DNA from: Ruminococcus sp. CAG:563
GTDB taxonomy: Bacteria > Bacillota > Clostridia > Oscillospirales > Acutalibacteraceae
Assembly (NCBI GenBank): GCA_000434915.1
Contig: FR882043.1
Location: 27,660-65,908 of the forward strand
Length of the DNA: 38,249 bases
Direction: 5' to 3'
Position numbers and translations under genes: made by a program. Below, in pieces: positions 15,506 to 24,201 of this stretch (within the stretch, counting starts at the first letter, position 1; each line of letters starts with the position of its first letter). The notes beneath the pieces are model-generated. The model was not told the origin of the DNA, did no database searches, and saw only the letters and a list, made by a program, of their open reading frames with translations.

Positions 15506-17950
15506 TTATATGGATTTTAACAAAGACTTAAGATTAACAAGTGCGTTCGGCACGCCTTTGGCGATTTTGCCGACACCCTTTGCAACGTCCTTACCCTCAA
15601 ACAGCTTGAGAAGTCCGTCCGCCATGTCCTCGGTGAACAGGCCGTTGCTCATTGAAACATAGTTTCTTATCGGAGTTTGCATAATTGTGTTCGTAATCAT
15701 CGAACTGCCGACTCCGCCCTTCGGCTTCATGGCAAGGTCAACGGTATTGTAAATAAACTTTGCAAGACCTTTATCCTTGCTTCTTTCGATCGAGTTGTTC
15801 AGGCTGTCATTTGTAATTTCCGGAGCAAGCTTAAATTCACCGCCGTAAATTGTCTTGAAGTCGTCCTCTCTTGCTCTTGCCGGGTCGCCGTCGAAGTAAA
15901 CGCCTGCCGATTCTCTCAAATCCACAATGGTTGCGTCATCCTCCGACTTCATATTTGCAACGGCTTCAAGTCTTATATCTCTCGACGATGCGCCGACGAA
16001 AATCTTATATTCGCCGCTCTCAACGCACCAATCCTCGGTTGCTGTGTTCCAGAAAGCAAATGCCCTGTCGTCAAGCTCAACCGTAACCTTTTTCTCTTCG
16101 CCGGGTTGAAGCTGAACCTTTACGAAGCCTTTAAGCTCCTTCGGTGCCCTAAATACCTTGCTTTCCGGCTTAGCGACATAAACCTGTGCAATTTCGCTGC
16201 CTGCAACATCGCCTGTGTTCTTTATTGTGAAAGTAACCTTTGCTCCCTCGCCCTTTGTAAGATTCTTCTTTCTGAGCTTTATATGCGAATATTCAAAGCT
16301 TGTGTAGGAAAGACCGAATCCGAACGGGAAGCGAACGTTTCTTTCGACCTTATCGTAATATCTGTAGCCGATGAAAATGCTTTCACGGTACTGAACGTCC
16401 TCTTTTGTATCTGGGTATCTGAATGATGTCGGAGTATCCTTGAGGCAAATCGGATATGTTTCGGCAAGCTTGCCGCACGGATTCGCCTTGCCAGTGAGCA
16501 CATCAACGATTGCCGGAGCAACCGACTGTCCGCCGAGATATGCATTGAGAATCGCTTTAACATCATCCGCCCACGGCATTTCAACCGGTGAACCGCCCTC
16601 AAGAACCACAATAACATTGTCATTCACACGGCTGACCGCCTCAACAAGTCTGTTGTGGCCGTCCGGAAGCTTCATTGTGCTCCTGTCGAATCCCTCGGAC
16701 TCGTAATCGTCCGTAAGACCTATAAAAACAACCGCCTTTGAAGCGTTCTTTGCAAGGTTGCAAGCCTCGGTTATGTAGGCATCCTCGTTCTTTCTCTTGC
16801 CGGCTCTGTCATAGCCGTCGGCAAACTTCACACTGATAGGTGAATTGTTGAATGCTCTTCTGCCGCTGTCTATCATTGTCGGATTGATTATCGAGCTGCC
16901 TGCGCCCTGATATCTCGGGTTATCGGCAAATGCACCGATAACGGCAACGTACTCGCCCTCAACACGCTTGAGCGGAAGAATATTGTCCTCATTTTTGAGA
17001 AGAACCATTGACTGCTCGGCAATCTGCCTTGAGAGCAAATTATGAGCCTTAACGTCGAATTTATAACCCGGCTTTTTATTAGCCGTGCCCTTGAGAATGA
17101 TGTCAACAAGCTTGTCTACTCTCTCGTCAAGCGTCGCTTCGTCGATAACGCCGCACTTAACGGCTTCAACGATTTTAGCGTCATTAACTCCGCCGGACGA
17201 CGGCATTTCAAGGTCGTTTCCTGCGTTGAGTCCGGCAACACGGTCATTGACTGCGCCCCAGTCGCTGACAACTGCGCCCTCGAATCCCCATTCCTCACGA
17301 AGAACCTTGTTCTGAAGCCACTCATTCTCCGAGCAGTATGTACCGTTGAGAAGATTATATGCGTTCATAACCGTCCACGGTTGACTCTTCTTGACAGCTT
17401 TTTCAAAGGCTCTGAGATAAATCTCTCTGAGAGCACGCTCGTCAATAATGCTGTTTGAGGTCATTCGCTTCATTTCCTGGCTGTTGCCTGCAAAATGCTT
17501 GAGCGAGGTGCCTATGCCCTTGGACTGAACGCCGGCAATAAATGCCGCACCCATCTCACCTGCAAGCTCGGGATCCTCCGAGAAATATTCAAAGTTTCTG
17601 CCGCAGAGCGGTGAGCGCTTCATGTTTACACCGGGTCCGAGCAAAACGCTTACACCGTGCTGTAAACACTCCTCCGCAAGAGCCTGACCCATCTTGTAAA
17701 TAAGATCTCTGTCCCACGAGCAGGCAGTAGTAACCGCAGTCGGGAAGCAAGTCGCCGGGTAGCTGTTGCCGATTCCGACCTTCTTGTTCTCTGCGTTCTG
17801 CTTTCTTAGACCGTGAGGCCCGTCGCAGACCATGATTTCGGGAAGTCCGAGTCTCTCAATGCTTTTGAGATGCCAGAAATCCTTGCCCGAGCAAAGCGAC
17901 GCTTTTTCTTCAAGCGTCATTTGTGAAATCAAATCCTTGTGTTTCAACAT
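15506..17950 (-). CDS. Beta-glucosidase-like glycoside hydrolase (GH3)
   Basis: This 814-residue GH3 enzyme removes non-reducing beta-linked sugars. The N-terminal TIM barrel contains C-D-G-P-H-G-L-R-K, the K-H-F-A-G-N substrate block (151-156) and the nucleophile in V-S-D-W-G (D230). The second alpha/beta domain has G-A-G-S-S and S-E-G-F-D-R, the latter a plausible acid/base region. A fibronectin-III-like domain follows (F-G-F-G-L-S-Y-T-S-F start). About 120 extra residues at the C-terminus are not a known module. No signal peptide is present, so the enzyme is cytoplasmic. GAGGAG lies inside the end of rmuC, whose stop is five bases from this ATG, indicating one transcript. Confidence 0.92.
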   Translation of the reverse strand: MLKHKDLISQMTLEEKASLCSGKDFWHLKSIERLGLPEIMVCDGPHGLRKQNAENKKVGIGNSYPATCFPTAVTTACSWDRDLIYKMGQALAEECLQHGVSVLLGPGVNMKRSPLCGRNFEYFSEDPELAGEMGAAFIAGVQSKGIGTSLKHFAGNSQEMKRMTSNSIIDERALREIYLRAFEKAVKKSQPWTVMNAYNLLNGTYCSENEWLQNKVLREEWGFEGAVVSDWGAVNDRVAGLNAGNDLEMPSSGGVNDAKIVEAVKCGVIDEATLDERVDKLVDIILKGTANKKPGYKFDVKAHNLLSRQIAEQSMVLLKNEDNILPLKRVEGEYVAVIGAFADNPRYQGAGSSIINPTMIDSGRRAFNNSPISVKFADGYDRAGKRKNEDAYITEACNLAKNASKAVVFIGLTDDYESEGFDRSTMKLPDGHNRLVEAVSRVNDNVIVVLEGGSPVEMPWADDVKAILNAYLGGQSVAPAIVDVLTGKANPCGKLAETYPICLKDTPTSFRYPDTKEDVQYRESIFIGYRYYDKVERNVRFPFGFGLSYTSFEYSHIKLRKKNLTKGEGAKVTFTIKNTGDVAGSEIAQVYVAKPESKVFRAPKELKGFVKVQLQPGEEKKVTVELDDRAFAFWNTATEDWCVESGEYKIFVGASSRDIRLEAVANMKSEDDATIVDLRESAGVYFDGDPARAREDDFKTIYGGEFKLAPEITNDSLNNSIERSKDKGLAKFIYNTVDLAMKPKGGVGSSMITNTIMQTPIRNYVSMSNGLFTEDMADGLLKLFEGKDVAKGVGKIAKGVPNALVNLKSLLKSI

Positions 17951-17955
17951 TCAAT

Positions 17956-19275
17956 TCACTCCTCATCGTTTATCACAGTTTCGTTTATTTCCAATAATGC
18001 ATCAGCCTGAGCCGACTCTATTTCTTCAACACTCTTGAGCTTTTTCTGAATGATCCTGTTTCTGTCCTGTGCATCGGCAAGCGACTTTCCGGCTTCGTCA
18101 ATCTTCTTCTTGGCCTTGTCAAGGACAACACCGAATTTGTCATACTGAGCCTTGGCAGCCGACAGAAGCTTTCTTACCTCGTTCGCCTTCTCGTTTATCG
18201 CAACGGCCTTGAAGCCCATCGAAAGCGAATTGAGCAGAGCGATTATCGTTGTCGGACCTGCAATCATGATGTTTTCACGCTGAATTTTGTCGATTATACC
18301 CGAATTTGATGAGGTAATCTCGGCATATAAGCCCTCCGTCGCAAGGTAGAGAATCGCAAACGGAGTTGTATCGGGAACATGGATATATTTTGTGATCGTT
18401 TTTGCCTCATGAAGTACCCTGTCCTCGAGAGCCTTTCTTGCGGAAGCAAGAGCCTGTGCGTCAGCATTGTCCGCCGCCTCGCAAACCCTGCGATAATCCT
18501 CCATCGGAAATTTTGAATCTATCGGCAGATAAGTATATTTCGACGAATCGTCGCCCGACGGAATTTTAACTGCAAATTCAACAACATCTCTCGAATTGGC
18601 CACGGGCGAATAATTTTTGACATACATATTGGGGATAGTCTGGTCGAGTATGCCCTCCAGCTGAATTTCCGCCCATGTTCCTCTCGTTTTTACATTTGTA
18701 AGTACCCTGTTGAGAGCCGTAACGTTCGTGGTAACTCCCGTTGAAAGCTCCTTCATCTCGCCGAGGGATTTATAAACATTTTCAAGCTGTTCCGAAACAG
18801 TCTTAAACGAAGAATCAAGTCTCGTCGCCAAGGTCGAGGTCAGCTTTTCGTCAACCGTCGCTCTCATCTGGTCAAGCTTCTTTTCATTGCTCTCCTGCAT
18901 CTTCGCAATGGCAGCGTCAACGACCCTCGTCTGTTTTTCATTCTGCTCCATGCTGTTGGTTCTGATAAGGTTGAGCGAATCGGTCATATCCTTGTTGAGC
19001 TTGATGAGCGTTTCATAGTTCTGACGGGTCATTGTGTCGAGCTTTTCCGTCATCTGATTTAAAGAATTCGCCGTCTCACGTCTGTTGCGTTCAAATTCCT
19101 CTGCACTGTTGCCCGAATTCTGCTTCATGAGCATGAGTATCGCACCGAGCTGCTTATCAATCTGCGACGTGCCGTCATCTTCATTGATTTTCTTTATCTG
19201 AGATAAAGTGTATATCATTATGCCGATAACGGCAATCAACAAAATCACAAAAATGTAAATAAAAACGTCTGACAT
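17956..19275 (-). CDS. rmuC: RmuC family DNA recombination protein
   Basis: This 439-residue protein has one N-terminal membrane segment (about 4-24) and a long coiled coil (about 30-190, rich in Q, E, K and N). The RmuC domain (about 195-400) shows G-T-W-A-E-I-Q-L-E-G-I-L, D-S-K-F-P-M-E-D-Y, and A-G-P-T-T-I-I-A-L-L-N-S. RmuC limits inversions at short inverted repeats and has a nuclease-like fold. Length is normal. GGAG precedes ATG 19275. It has its own promoter and is followed after five bases by GH3. The functional link between the two is not obvious. Confidence 0.93.
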   Translation of the reverse strand: MSDVFIYIFVILLIAVIGIMIYTLSQIKKINEDDGTSQIDKQLGAILMLMKQNSGNSAEEFERNRRETANSLNQMTEKLDTMTRQNYETLIKLNKDMTDSLNLIRTNSMEQNEKQTRVVDAAIAKMQESNEKKLDQMRATVDEKLTSTLATRLDSSFKTVSEQLENVYKSLGEMKELSTGVTTNVTALNRVLTNVKTRGTWAEIQLEGILDQTIPNMYVKNYSPVANSRDVVEFAVKIPSGDDSSKYTYLPIDSKFPMEDYRRVCEAADNADAQALASARKALEDRVLHEAKTITKYIHVPDTTPFAILYLATEGLYAEITSSNSGIIDKIQRENIMIAGPTTIIALLNSLSMGFKAVAINEKANEVRKLLSAAKAQYDKFGVVLDKAKKKIDEAGKSLADAQDRNRIIQKKLKSVEEIESAQADALLEINETVINDEE

Positions 19276-19308
19276 CTTACCACTCCGAGATAAAGTTTAG
19301 ATTTATAT

Positions 19309-19338
19309 AATTATACCAAAAAATATAAATATTTACAA
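19309..19338 (-). promoter_or_regulatory. Promoter of the rmuC-GH3 transcript
   Basis: On the minus strand TTGTAA (19338-19333) and TATAAT (19314-19309) have an 18-base spacer. The plus-strand gene at 19442 starts divergently, with TATAAT at 19385-19390. Confidence 0.6.
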
Positions 19339-19441
19339 TCCATTTTCTTTTCAAAAATAGCTGGTATTTTTTGTATGTATTTGCTATAATGTAATGTATA
19401 TTAATAGTTGAAATTTTATTTCCTTTTCGGAGGTCTATATA

Positions 19442-21070
19442 ATGTTTAAAAAACTTGTATCTTTGTTCCTGGCTATTGTTGCCGTAATAAGCCTTTGTGC
19501 CTGCGGCGGCGACAGTTCCGACGTTCTGATACTTCCCATCGAATCCGACCCGATGTGCCTTGATCCTCAGGTTGCCGATTCCAAGGAAGCAAAGCTGATG
19601 ATTGCAAACTGCTTTGAGGGTCTTGTAAGGCTTGATAAGGATTATAAGATCATTCCCGGCGTTGCCGAAAGCTGGGAGATTTCCAAGGACGGCTTGACCT
19701 ATACGTTCAATCTCAGAAAAGACACCCATTGGAAGCTTCTCAATTCCTTTGAGGATGTGCTTCCCGAGGGATACAAGGACACATACCGTACACAAGTTAT
19801 CGCCGCCGACTTTGTTTACGGCATAAGCCGTGCACTTGACCCTGCGACGCAGGCGGGCGACGCCGAGAAGCTTTTCAGCATCAAGAACGCTTCCGCCGTC
19901 AACAGCGGCAAGCAGCCGACATCTGCCCTCGGAATAACGGCAAAGGACGATTTGACTCTTGTTATCACTCTCGATCGTGCCGACCCTGATTTTCTCAGGA
20001 TTCTCACCCTCCCCGTTGCAATGCCCTGCCATGAGGATTTCTTTAAAGCAACCCATGCAAAATACTGTCTTGACCTTAAATATACTTTCTGCAACGGCCC
20101 GTTTTATCTTTCAAGATGGGCGGAGGACAACACCCTTTCCATGTACAAAAACGACGAGTACAAGGGCAGCGTCAAGGTCAATCCCGACGAGCTTTATTTC
20201 TATGTCAATACCGAGGAATCCTCGGTTGTCAAAAAAATAAGGCAGCGTACATACGACTGTGCTTTTATCTCCGAAGCGGCTAAAAACGAATTGAGCGACA
20301 GCGACAAAATTTCTAATTATTCAATTCAAAACACAGTTTACGGCCTTTGCTTCAACTGCACCGATTCCGTCCTCTCAAATGAGGATATGCGCCGTGCGCT
20401 TGCAATGGTTACCAAGACAGCCGAGCTGACAGCGAATTATGATAACTCCTTCACCAAGGGAATTGTCCCGGACTGTGTTCGTTACGGCGAGAATTCATAC
20501 CGTGAAGCCGCCGGAAACGTAAGCGGCATAGCCTACAACGAACAGCAGGCTCTCACGCTTTGGAAGAAGGGTCTTAAAAAGCTCGACATTTCAACCGCCG
20601 AGGTTATAGTCACCTGTACCGAGGAAAACGCACATCTCATGCAGCAGACCGTTCAGAACTGGCAGAGAGTTTTTTCAACCTCGATTCTCGCCAAGGTTGA
20701 GGTAAAAACGGCAGATCAGATCAGTACAATGATTTATAACACAAGCTACCAGGTTCTTTACCACAAAATCTCTACCGATTCCTCAACCGTTACCGATACA
20801 TTGAAGAAATTTACGTCCGACAGCTCGTCTAATTTCTTCGGCTTTGCCGACAAGAACTACGATTCGATTGTCAATTCTGTTATTTCGGCCTATTCCGGTG
20901 CAGCTAAGCTCAGCGGATGCATAAGTGCAGAAAAATATATTCTTGACAAAGCGGTATTCTTACCAATGCTCGGCGGTTCGTCATACGCAGTCGTCAACAA
21001 GGGCGTTGACGGACTTTACTTCTCCCCCGCATTTGAAAGCGTGTGCCTGATATCCGGAGGTCACAGCTGA
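19442..21070 (+). CDS. Oligopeptide-type ABC transporter substrate-binding lipoprotein (SBP family 5)
   Basis: The 542-residue product is a family 5 extracellular solute-binding protein (OppA/DppA-like). Residues 1-20 are a lipoprotein signal with lipobox I-S-L-C-A-C, so it is anchored at Cys18 or Cys20. The mature part shows the family order: L-D-P-Q near the start, C-F-E-G-L-V-R-L, the P-G-V-A-E-S-W block and Y-T-F-N-L-R-K-D, with F-V-Y-G-I-S-R-A-L-D-P later. Such proteins bind peptides and occasionally sugars or nickel. No permease or ATPase gene is adjacent, so it must dock to a transporter elsewhere. Good Shine-Dalgarno (GGAGG) before ATG 19442. The VanZ gene overlaps its stop by one base. 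Confidence 0.9.
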   Translation: MFKKLVSLFLAIVAVISLCACGGDSSDVLILPIESDPMCLDPQVADSKEAKLMIANCFEGLVRLDKDYKIIPGVAESWEISKDGLTYTFNLRKDTHWKLLNSFEDVLPEGYKDTYRTQVIAADFVYGISRALDPATQAGDAEKLFSIKNASAVNSGKQPTSALGITAKDDLTLVITLDRADPDFLRILTLPVAMPCHEDFFKATHAKYCLDLKYTFCNGPFYLSRWAEDNTLSMYKNDEYKGSVKVNPDELYFYVNTEESSVVKKIRQRTYDCAFISEAAKNELSDSDKISNYSIQNTVYGLCFNCTDSVLSNEDMRRALAMVTKTAELTANYDNSFTKGIVPDCVRYGENSYREAAGNVSGIAYNEQQALTLWKKGLKKLDISTAEVIVTCTEENAHLMQQTVQNWQRVFSTSILAKVEVKTADQISTMIYNTSYQVLYHKISTDSSTVTDTLKKFTSDSSSNFFGFADKNYDSIVNSVISAYSGAAKLSGCISAEKYILDKAVFLPMLGGSSYAVVNKGVDGLYFSPAFESVCLISGGHS

Positions 21071-21522
21071 TGAACTCGTCAAAAAAAGCCGGTGCGGTTA
21101 TATTTTGGATTCTGACCGCCGCAGTTATGGGCATTATCTTTTGGTTTTCAAGCGAAAACGGAGATGACTCCAAGGAAGTAAGCGAGAATTTACTCATGCT
21201 TATCATTGAGTATCTCGGCAACATCGTTTCACACAATGTGCTGAGAAAGATTGCTCATTTCACGGAATATGCCGCTCTCGGATTCTGCATGAGCGGAGCG
21301 GTTTATTTTACATTCAATAAGAACAAATTTTACATTCCGCTGATCCCTTGCGTACTTTACGCAATAAGCGATGAAATCCACCAATATTTTGTACCCGAGA
21401 GAGCCTGCCGAATTTTTGATGTTTTCGTTGATTCCTGCGGCAGCTTGACGGGAATTCTCATTTTCCTGCTGATAGCTTTATCGGTTAATAAACATCAAGG
21501 TAAAAAAGTGAGTCGTCATTGA
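21070..21522 (+). CDS. VanZ family membrane protein
   Basis: This 150-residue protein has four membrane segments and the VanZ signatures: W-F-S-S-E-N-G near residue 24, K-I-A-H-F-T-E-Y-A-A-L-G-F near residue 60 and S-D-E-I-H-Q-Y-F-V-P-E-R near 98-109. VanZ-like proteins are membrane proteins associated with glycopeptide tolerance in some strains, but most homologues have no proven role. ATG 21070 is chosen because GGAGG (21055-21059) is correctly spaced and the preceding gene stops with TGA at 21068-21070, so translation is coupled. The last codons lie inside the left arm of the terminator. Confidence 0.9.
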   Translation: MNSSKKAGAVIFWILTAAVMGIIFWFSSENGDDSKEVSENLLMLIIEYLGNIVSHNVLRKIAHFTEYAALGFCMSGAVYFTFNKNKFYIPLIPCVLYAISDEIHQYFVPERACRIFDVFVDSCGSLTGILIFLLIALSVNKHQGKKVSRH

Positions 21523-21540
21523 TTTGACAACTCACTTTTT
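21503..21540. terminator. Bidirectional terminator between VanZ and GH31 genes
   Basis: AAAAAGTGAGT (21503-21513) and ACTCACTTTTT (21530-21540) pair perfectly, with GTCA/TGAC extending the stem inside. Runs of A on the left and T on the right serve both converging genes. Confidence 0.88.
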
Positions 21541-21576
21541 CATTGGTTATATATATTTTTTTAAAGACATAAATTA

Positions 21577-23799
21577 TTACTTAATTACATGAACGGTTAC
21601 GATTACGCTCTTATTCGTACCAACACCGTCAACCGTCACGGAAAGTCCGTTTTCTTCTTTTTCAGCCGTAAAATTAACCGTCTCCCCGTTGGCAGCAACA
21701 GATATTTTATCTGCCGAAGCAACATCACGGAAGTTGAAAACATATTTTCTGCTGCTCGGGATCAATGTCAAGTCTCCCTCGGCAGGACTGACGGTGAATT
21801 TTAAAGTTGAGCCGGTTTCTTCAAGCTTGAATTCGGTTTCGGCATAGTGTCCGTCTCTGTAAGCGAGGCTCTCTCCGTCATCCTCATAGAGCTTGAACGA
21901 GCCGTTTCCCCTGTAAATAAGAATTTCAAGTGACTCGGGATTGCCGCAATCGTTGCCCGTCTTTCTGCCGTCAAGAGGAATAATTGCACCGGCCGGTGCA
22001 AGCACGGGAATTGACGCAATATCACGGCGAATAACTGTTTCACCGCCGCAGTAAACCTCACCGGTGAAGATATCGGTATATCTCCCCTCCGGCAGCCAAA
22101 TATCAACGGCTGCCGTGTGCATCCTTTTATCTGCCTTGTGCGTTATCGGCGCAACAATCAGCTGAGTTCCGAAAAAGTATTCGTTGCCGACCTTGTACGC
22201 CCCCTCCTCGTTCGGATAGGCATAATACATCGGCATTAGCAGCGGTCTGCCCTCTTTCTCCGTCAGTCTGTTCATTGTATATGTATACGGGATCATGCGA
22301 TGCCTGAATCGCAGAAATTTCTTTGTGATTTTTTCCGCTTCGCTGCCGAATTTCCACGGTTCCTTGCTCTTGCGAGCGACATTGGCCGAATGGAAGCGCA
22401 TTATCGGGCTGAATACACCGAACTGAACCCACCTGATATAAAGCTCATCACTGAGCTTTCCGAAATTGTGACCGCCGATATCGTGGCTCCACCAGCTGTA
22501 GCCGGCATTCGCCGCAGTCGCCGTGAAATACGGCTGAAAATCAAGCACCGACCACTGTATAGCCGTATCGCCCGAAAATCCGAGCGGATAGCGATGAGAG
22601 CCGAAGCCTGCGAAACGTGAAAGCGTCAGCGGACGAAGCCCCTTGGACTGCCTGTCAAGACAATAATAATGGTTAAGAAGCCAAAGAGGGTCAAGCCCGT
22701 CAATTTTTGACTTGCTGCCCTGCTGCCAGTCTATCCACCAGAAGTCAACTCCCTCATTTTCCATAGGTCTGTTAATATACTTAAAATATCCCTCGACAAA
22801 GTTTTTATCGGTAAAATCAAAGCGAATCGGCTCTTTGCTTGTCTCGTTAATGCCCATATGCCTTGCAAAATCGGGGTACATATCCTCAAAAAATCGCACA
22901 CCCTGCGCCGGATGAACATTGAGATTTGTTCTGAGTCCCTTTTCATGAAGCGTTTTGAGAAAAGCGATATGATTCGGGAAAAGTTCCGTATTCCAGCTGT
23001 AGCCTGTCCAACCGGGATTCCAAAAGCAGCCGGTTAAATTTGCAATAGGATTTTTCGGTTTCGGATAATCCTTAACCTTTTCTCCGAAACGCTTTTCAAC
23101 GTCAACCCAGTGCCAGTCCATGTCAATACAAGCCACTGTCAGCGGAATATCCTTTTCCTCAAATTTATTCATCAAATCAAGATATTCATCCTGAGTATAA
23201 CGCCAAAATCTGCTCCACCAGTTGCCGAGACAGAAACGAGGAATCAGCGGCGTTTCGCCCGTAATACGGTAAAAATCCCTCAAAGCCGAAAGATAATTAC
23301 AGCCGTAAGCGTACACATAGGTGTCCTGCCCTACCTGCGAACGAGGCGAAACCGTCCCGTCGGGAAGCAATGTCAGCGAAGCCGAATCATCGGTCAGTGC
23401 AACACCGTTACGGGAGACAATTCCGTCGGCAAGCTTCACCCTGCCGAACGTCACATCAAGAGTGCGGCGAGTACCTTTCAGATTCCCGTTTTTGAAGTCG
23501 GTAACAAGACGTCCGTCGCTGAGCCTGACGCTCTGCAATTCGCCGCATTCCGAAACGCAAAACTCGCATTTATCCGTCTTGACAGCTATCCTGTTTGAGG
23601 TATTTTTAAAAGAAAAATCAACCTTGCCGAGATTTCTGAAAAGAACGGTTTGCGTCGGCAGGTCGCAGAAGCTGCCCTTTTCGATTCTTATAAGCTCGGG
23701 AGTGATAACCGTTATCCGCAAATCGCTGTCAATTATAACGTTTTCGGCACAAGCCGAACCGTCGGATTTAATCGCATATTTTTTTGCAAATCCGTCCAT
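21577..23799 (-). CDS. Alpha-glucosidase/xylosidase-type glycoside hydrolase (GH31)
   Basis: This 740-residue GH31 enzyme has the N-terminal beta-sandwich (about 20-185), a catalytic barrel (about 190-540) and C-terminal beta domains. Recognisable blocks are L-G-N-W-W-S-R-F-W (191-199), C-I-D-M-D-W-H (224-230), the nucleophile strand F-W-W-I-D-W-Q-Q-G (D357) and the acid/base block G-F-S-G-D-T (D411), then S-H-D-I-G-G-H. Substrate choice (alpha-glucose, alpha-xylose or other) cannot be settled; W-Q-Q-G after the nucleophile differs from the W-N-D-M form of classic maltases. There is no signal peptide, so it is cytoplasmic. GAGGTG precedes ATG 23799. Confidence 0.92.
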   Translation of the reverse strand: MDGFAKKYAIKSDGSACAENVIIDSDLRITVITPELIRIEKGSFCDLPTQTVLFRNLGKVDFSFKNTSNRIAVKTDKCEFCVSECGELQSVRLSDGRLVTDFKNGNLKGTRRTLDVTFGRVKLADGIVSRNGVALTDDSASLTLLPDGTVSPRSQVGQDTYVYAYGCNYLSALRDFYRITGETPLIPRFCLGNWWSRFWRYTQDEYLDLMNKFEEKDIPLTVACIDMDWHWVDVEKRFGEKVKDYPKPKNPIANLTGCFWNPGWTGYSWNTELFPNHIAFLKTLHEKGLRTNLNVHPAQGVRFFEDMYPDFARHMGINETSKEPIRFDFTDKNFVEGYFKYINRPMENEGVDFWWIDWQQGSKSKIDGLDPLWLLNHYYCLDRQSKGLRPLTLSRFAGFGSHRYPLGFSGDTAIQWSVLDFQPYFTATAANAGYSWWSHDIGGHNFGKLSDELYIRWVQFGVFSPIMRFHSANVARKSKEPWKFGSEAEKITKKFLRFRHRMIPYTYTMNRLTEKEGRPLLMPMYYAYPNEEGAYKVGNEYFFGTQLIVAPITHKADKRMHTAAVDIWLPEGRYTDIFTGEVYCGGETVIRRDIASIPVLAPAGAIIPLDGRKTGNDCGNPESLEILIYRGNGSFKLYEDDGESLAYRDGHYAETEFKLEETGSTLKFTVSPAEGDLTLIPSSRKYVFNFRDVASADKISVAANGETVNFTAEKEENGLSVTVDGVGTNKSVIVTVHVIK

Positions 23800-23827
23800 T
23801 TTCTCACCTCGAATAATTTATAATATA

Positions 23828-23856
23828 ATCATATACTAAATAATTTTACGTGTCAA
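23828..23856 (-). promoter_or_regulatory. Promoter of the GH31 gene
   Basis: On the minus strand TTGACA (23856-23851) and TATGAT (23833-23828) are 17 bases apart. Confidence 0.65.
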
Positions 23857-23950
23857 TCGCATTTTAGTTCTTTATGAAGCCGTATAAAAATCCCAATAGC
23901 GAACAAACAACAAATATTCATAAAAAAATAAGACTTTTTCAAAAAAACAC

Positions 23951-23978
23951 TTGATTTTTTGAAACTCTGTGCTATAAT
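23951..23978 (+). promoter_or_regulatory. Promoter of tRNA-Arg
   Basis: TTGATT (23951-23956) and TATAAT (23973-23978) with a 16-base spacer lie 18 bases before the tRNA. Confidence 0.7.
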
Positions 23979-23996
23979 ATATGAGCGTTAAGAAAT

Positions 23997-24073
23997 GCGC
24001 TGCTAGCTCAGCTGGATAGAGTGTTTGGCTACGAACCAAAAGGTCAGGGGTTCGAATCCCTTGCAGCGCGCCA
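23997..24073 (+). tRNA. tRNA-Arg (anticodon ACG)
   Basis: A 77-nt cloverleaf with encoded CCA. The acceptor arm GCGCTGC/GCAGCGC is perfect, the D-arm is TAGCTCAGCTGGATAGAG, the anticodon stem TTTGG/CCAAA holds loop CTACGAA giving ACG, and the T-loop is TTCGAAT. The wobble A would be deaminated to inosine. Confidence 0.97.
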
Positions 24074-24117
24074 AAAGAGAAGTGATACTTCGGTATTGCT
24101 TCTCTTTTTATTTTTTT
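24074..24117 (+). terminator. Terminator of tRNA-Arg
   Basis: A 15-bp stem (24074-24088 with 24093-24107, two G-T pairs) is capped by a TTCG tetraloop and followed by a long T-rich run to 24117. Confidence 0.92.
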
Positions 24118-24127
24118 ATGAATTTTT

Positions 24128-24144
24128 GAGGGATTCGAACCCTG
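24128..24144 (-). repeat. T-arm-like tRNA fragment in reverse orientation
   Basis: On the minus strand this reads CAGGG-TTCGAAT-CCCTC, a perfect T-stem and T-loop like that of the tRNA-Arg 70 bases away, but with no acceptor, anticodon or D-arm. It lies between the tRNA terminator and the phosphatase terminator. It may be a tRNA remnant, an integration scar or a conserved downstream element. Confidence 0.6.
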
Positions 24145-24161
24145 AGAGGGTGAGCGAATTT

Positions 24162-24198
24162 AAAAGCCGTGTCTTGCACAGTTGCAAAACACGGTTTT
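24162..24198. terminator. Strong hairpin terminator after the phosphatase gene
   Basis: AAAGCCGTGT-C-TTGCA pairs with TGCAA-A-ACACGGTTT (one mismatch, one G-T pair). It starts three bases past the phosphatase stop, with T-runs on both strands. Confidence 0.8.
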
Positions 24199-24201
24199 GT
24201 T

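Noticed and set aside
19277..20056. Minus-strand open frame of 259 codons
   Set aside because: It lies antisense to the substrate-binding protein gene, has no ribosome binding site and no family features.
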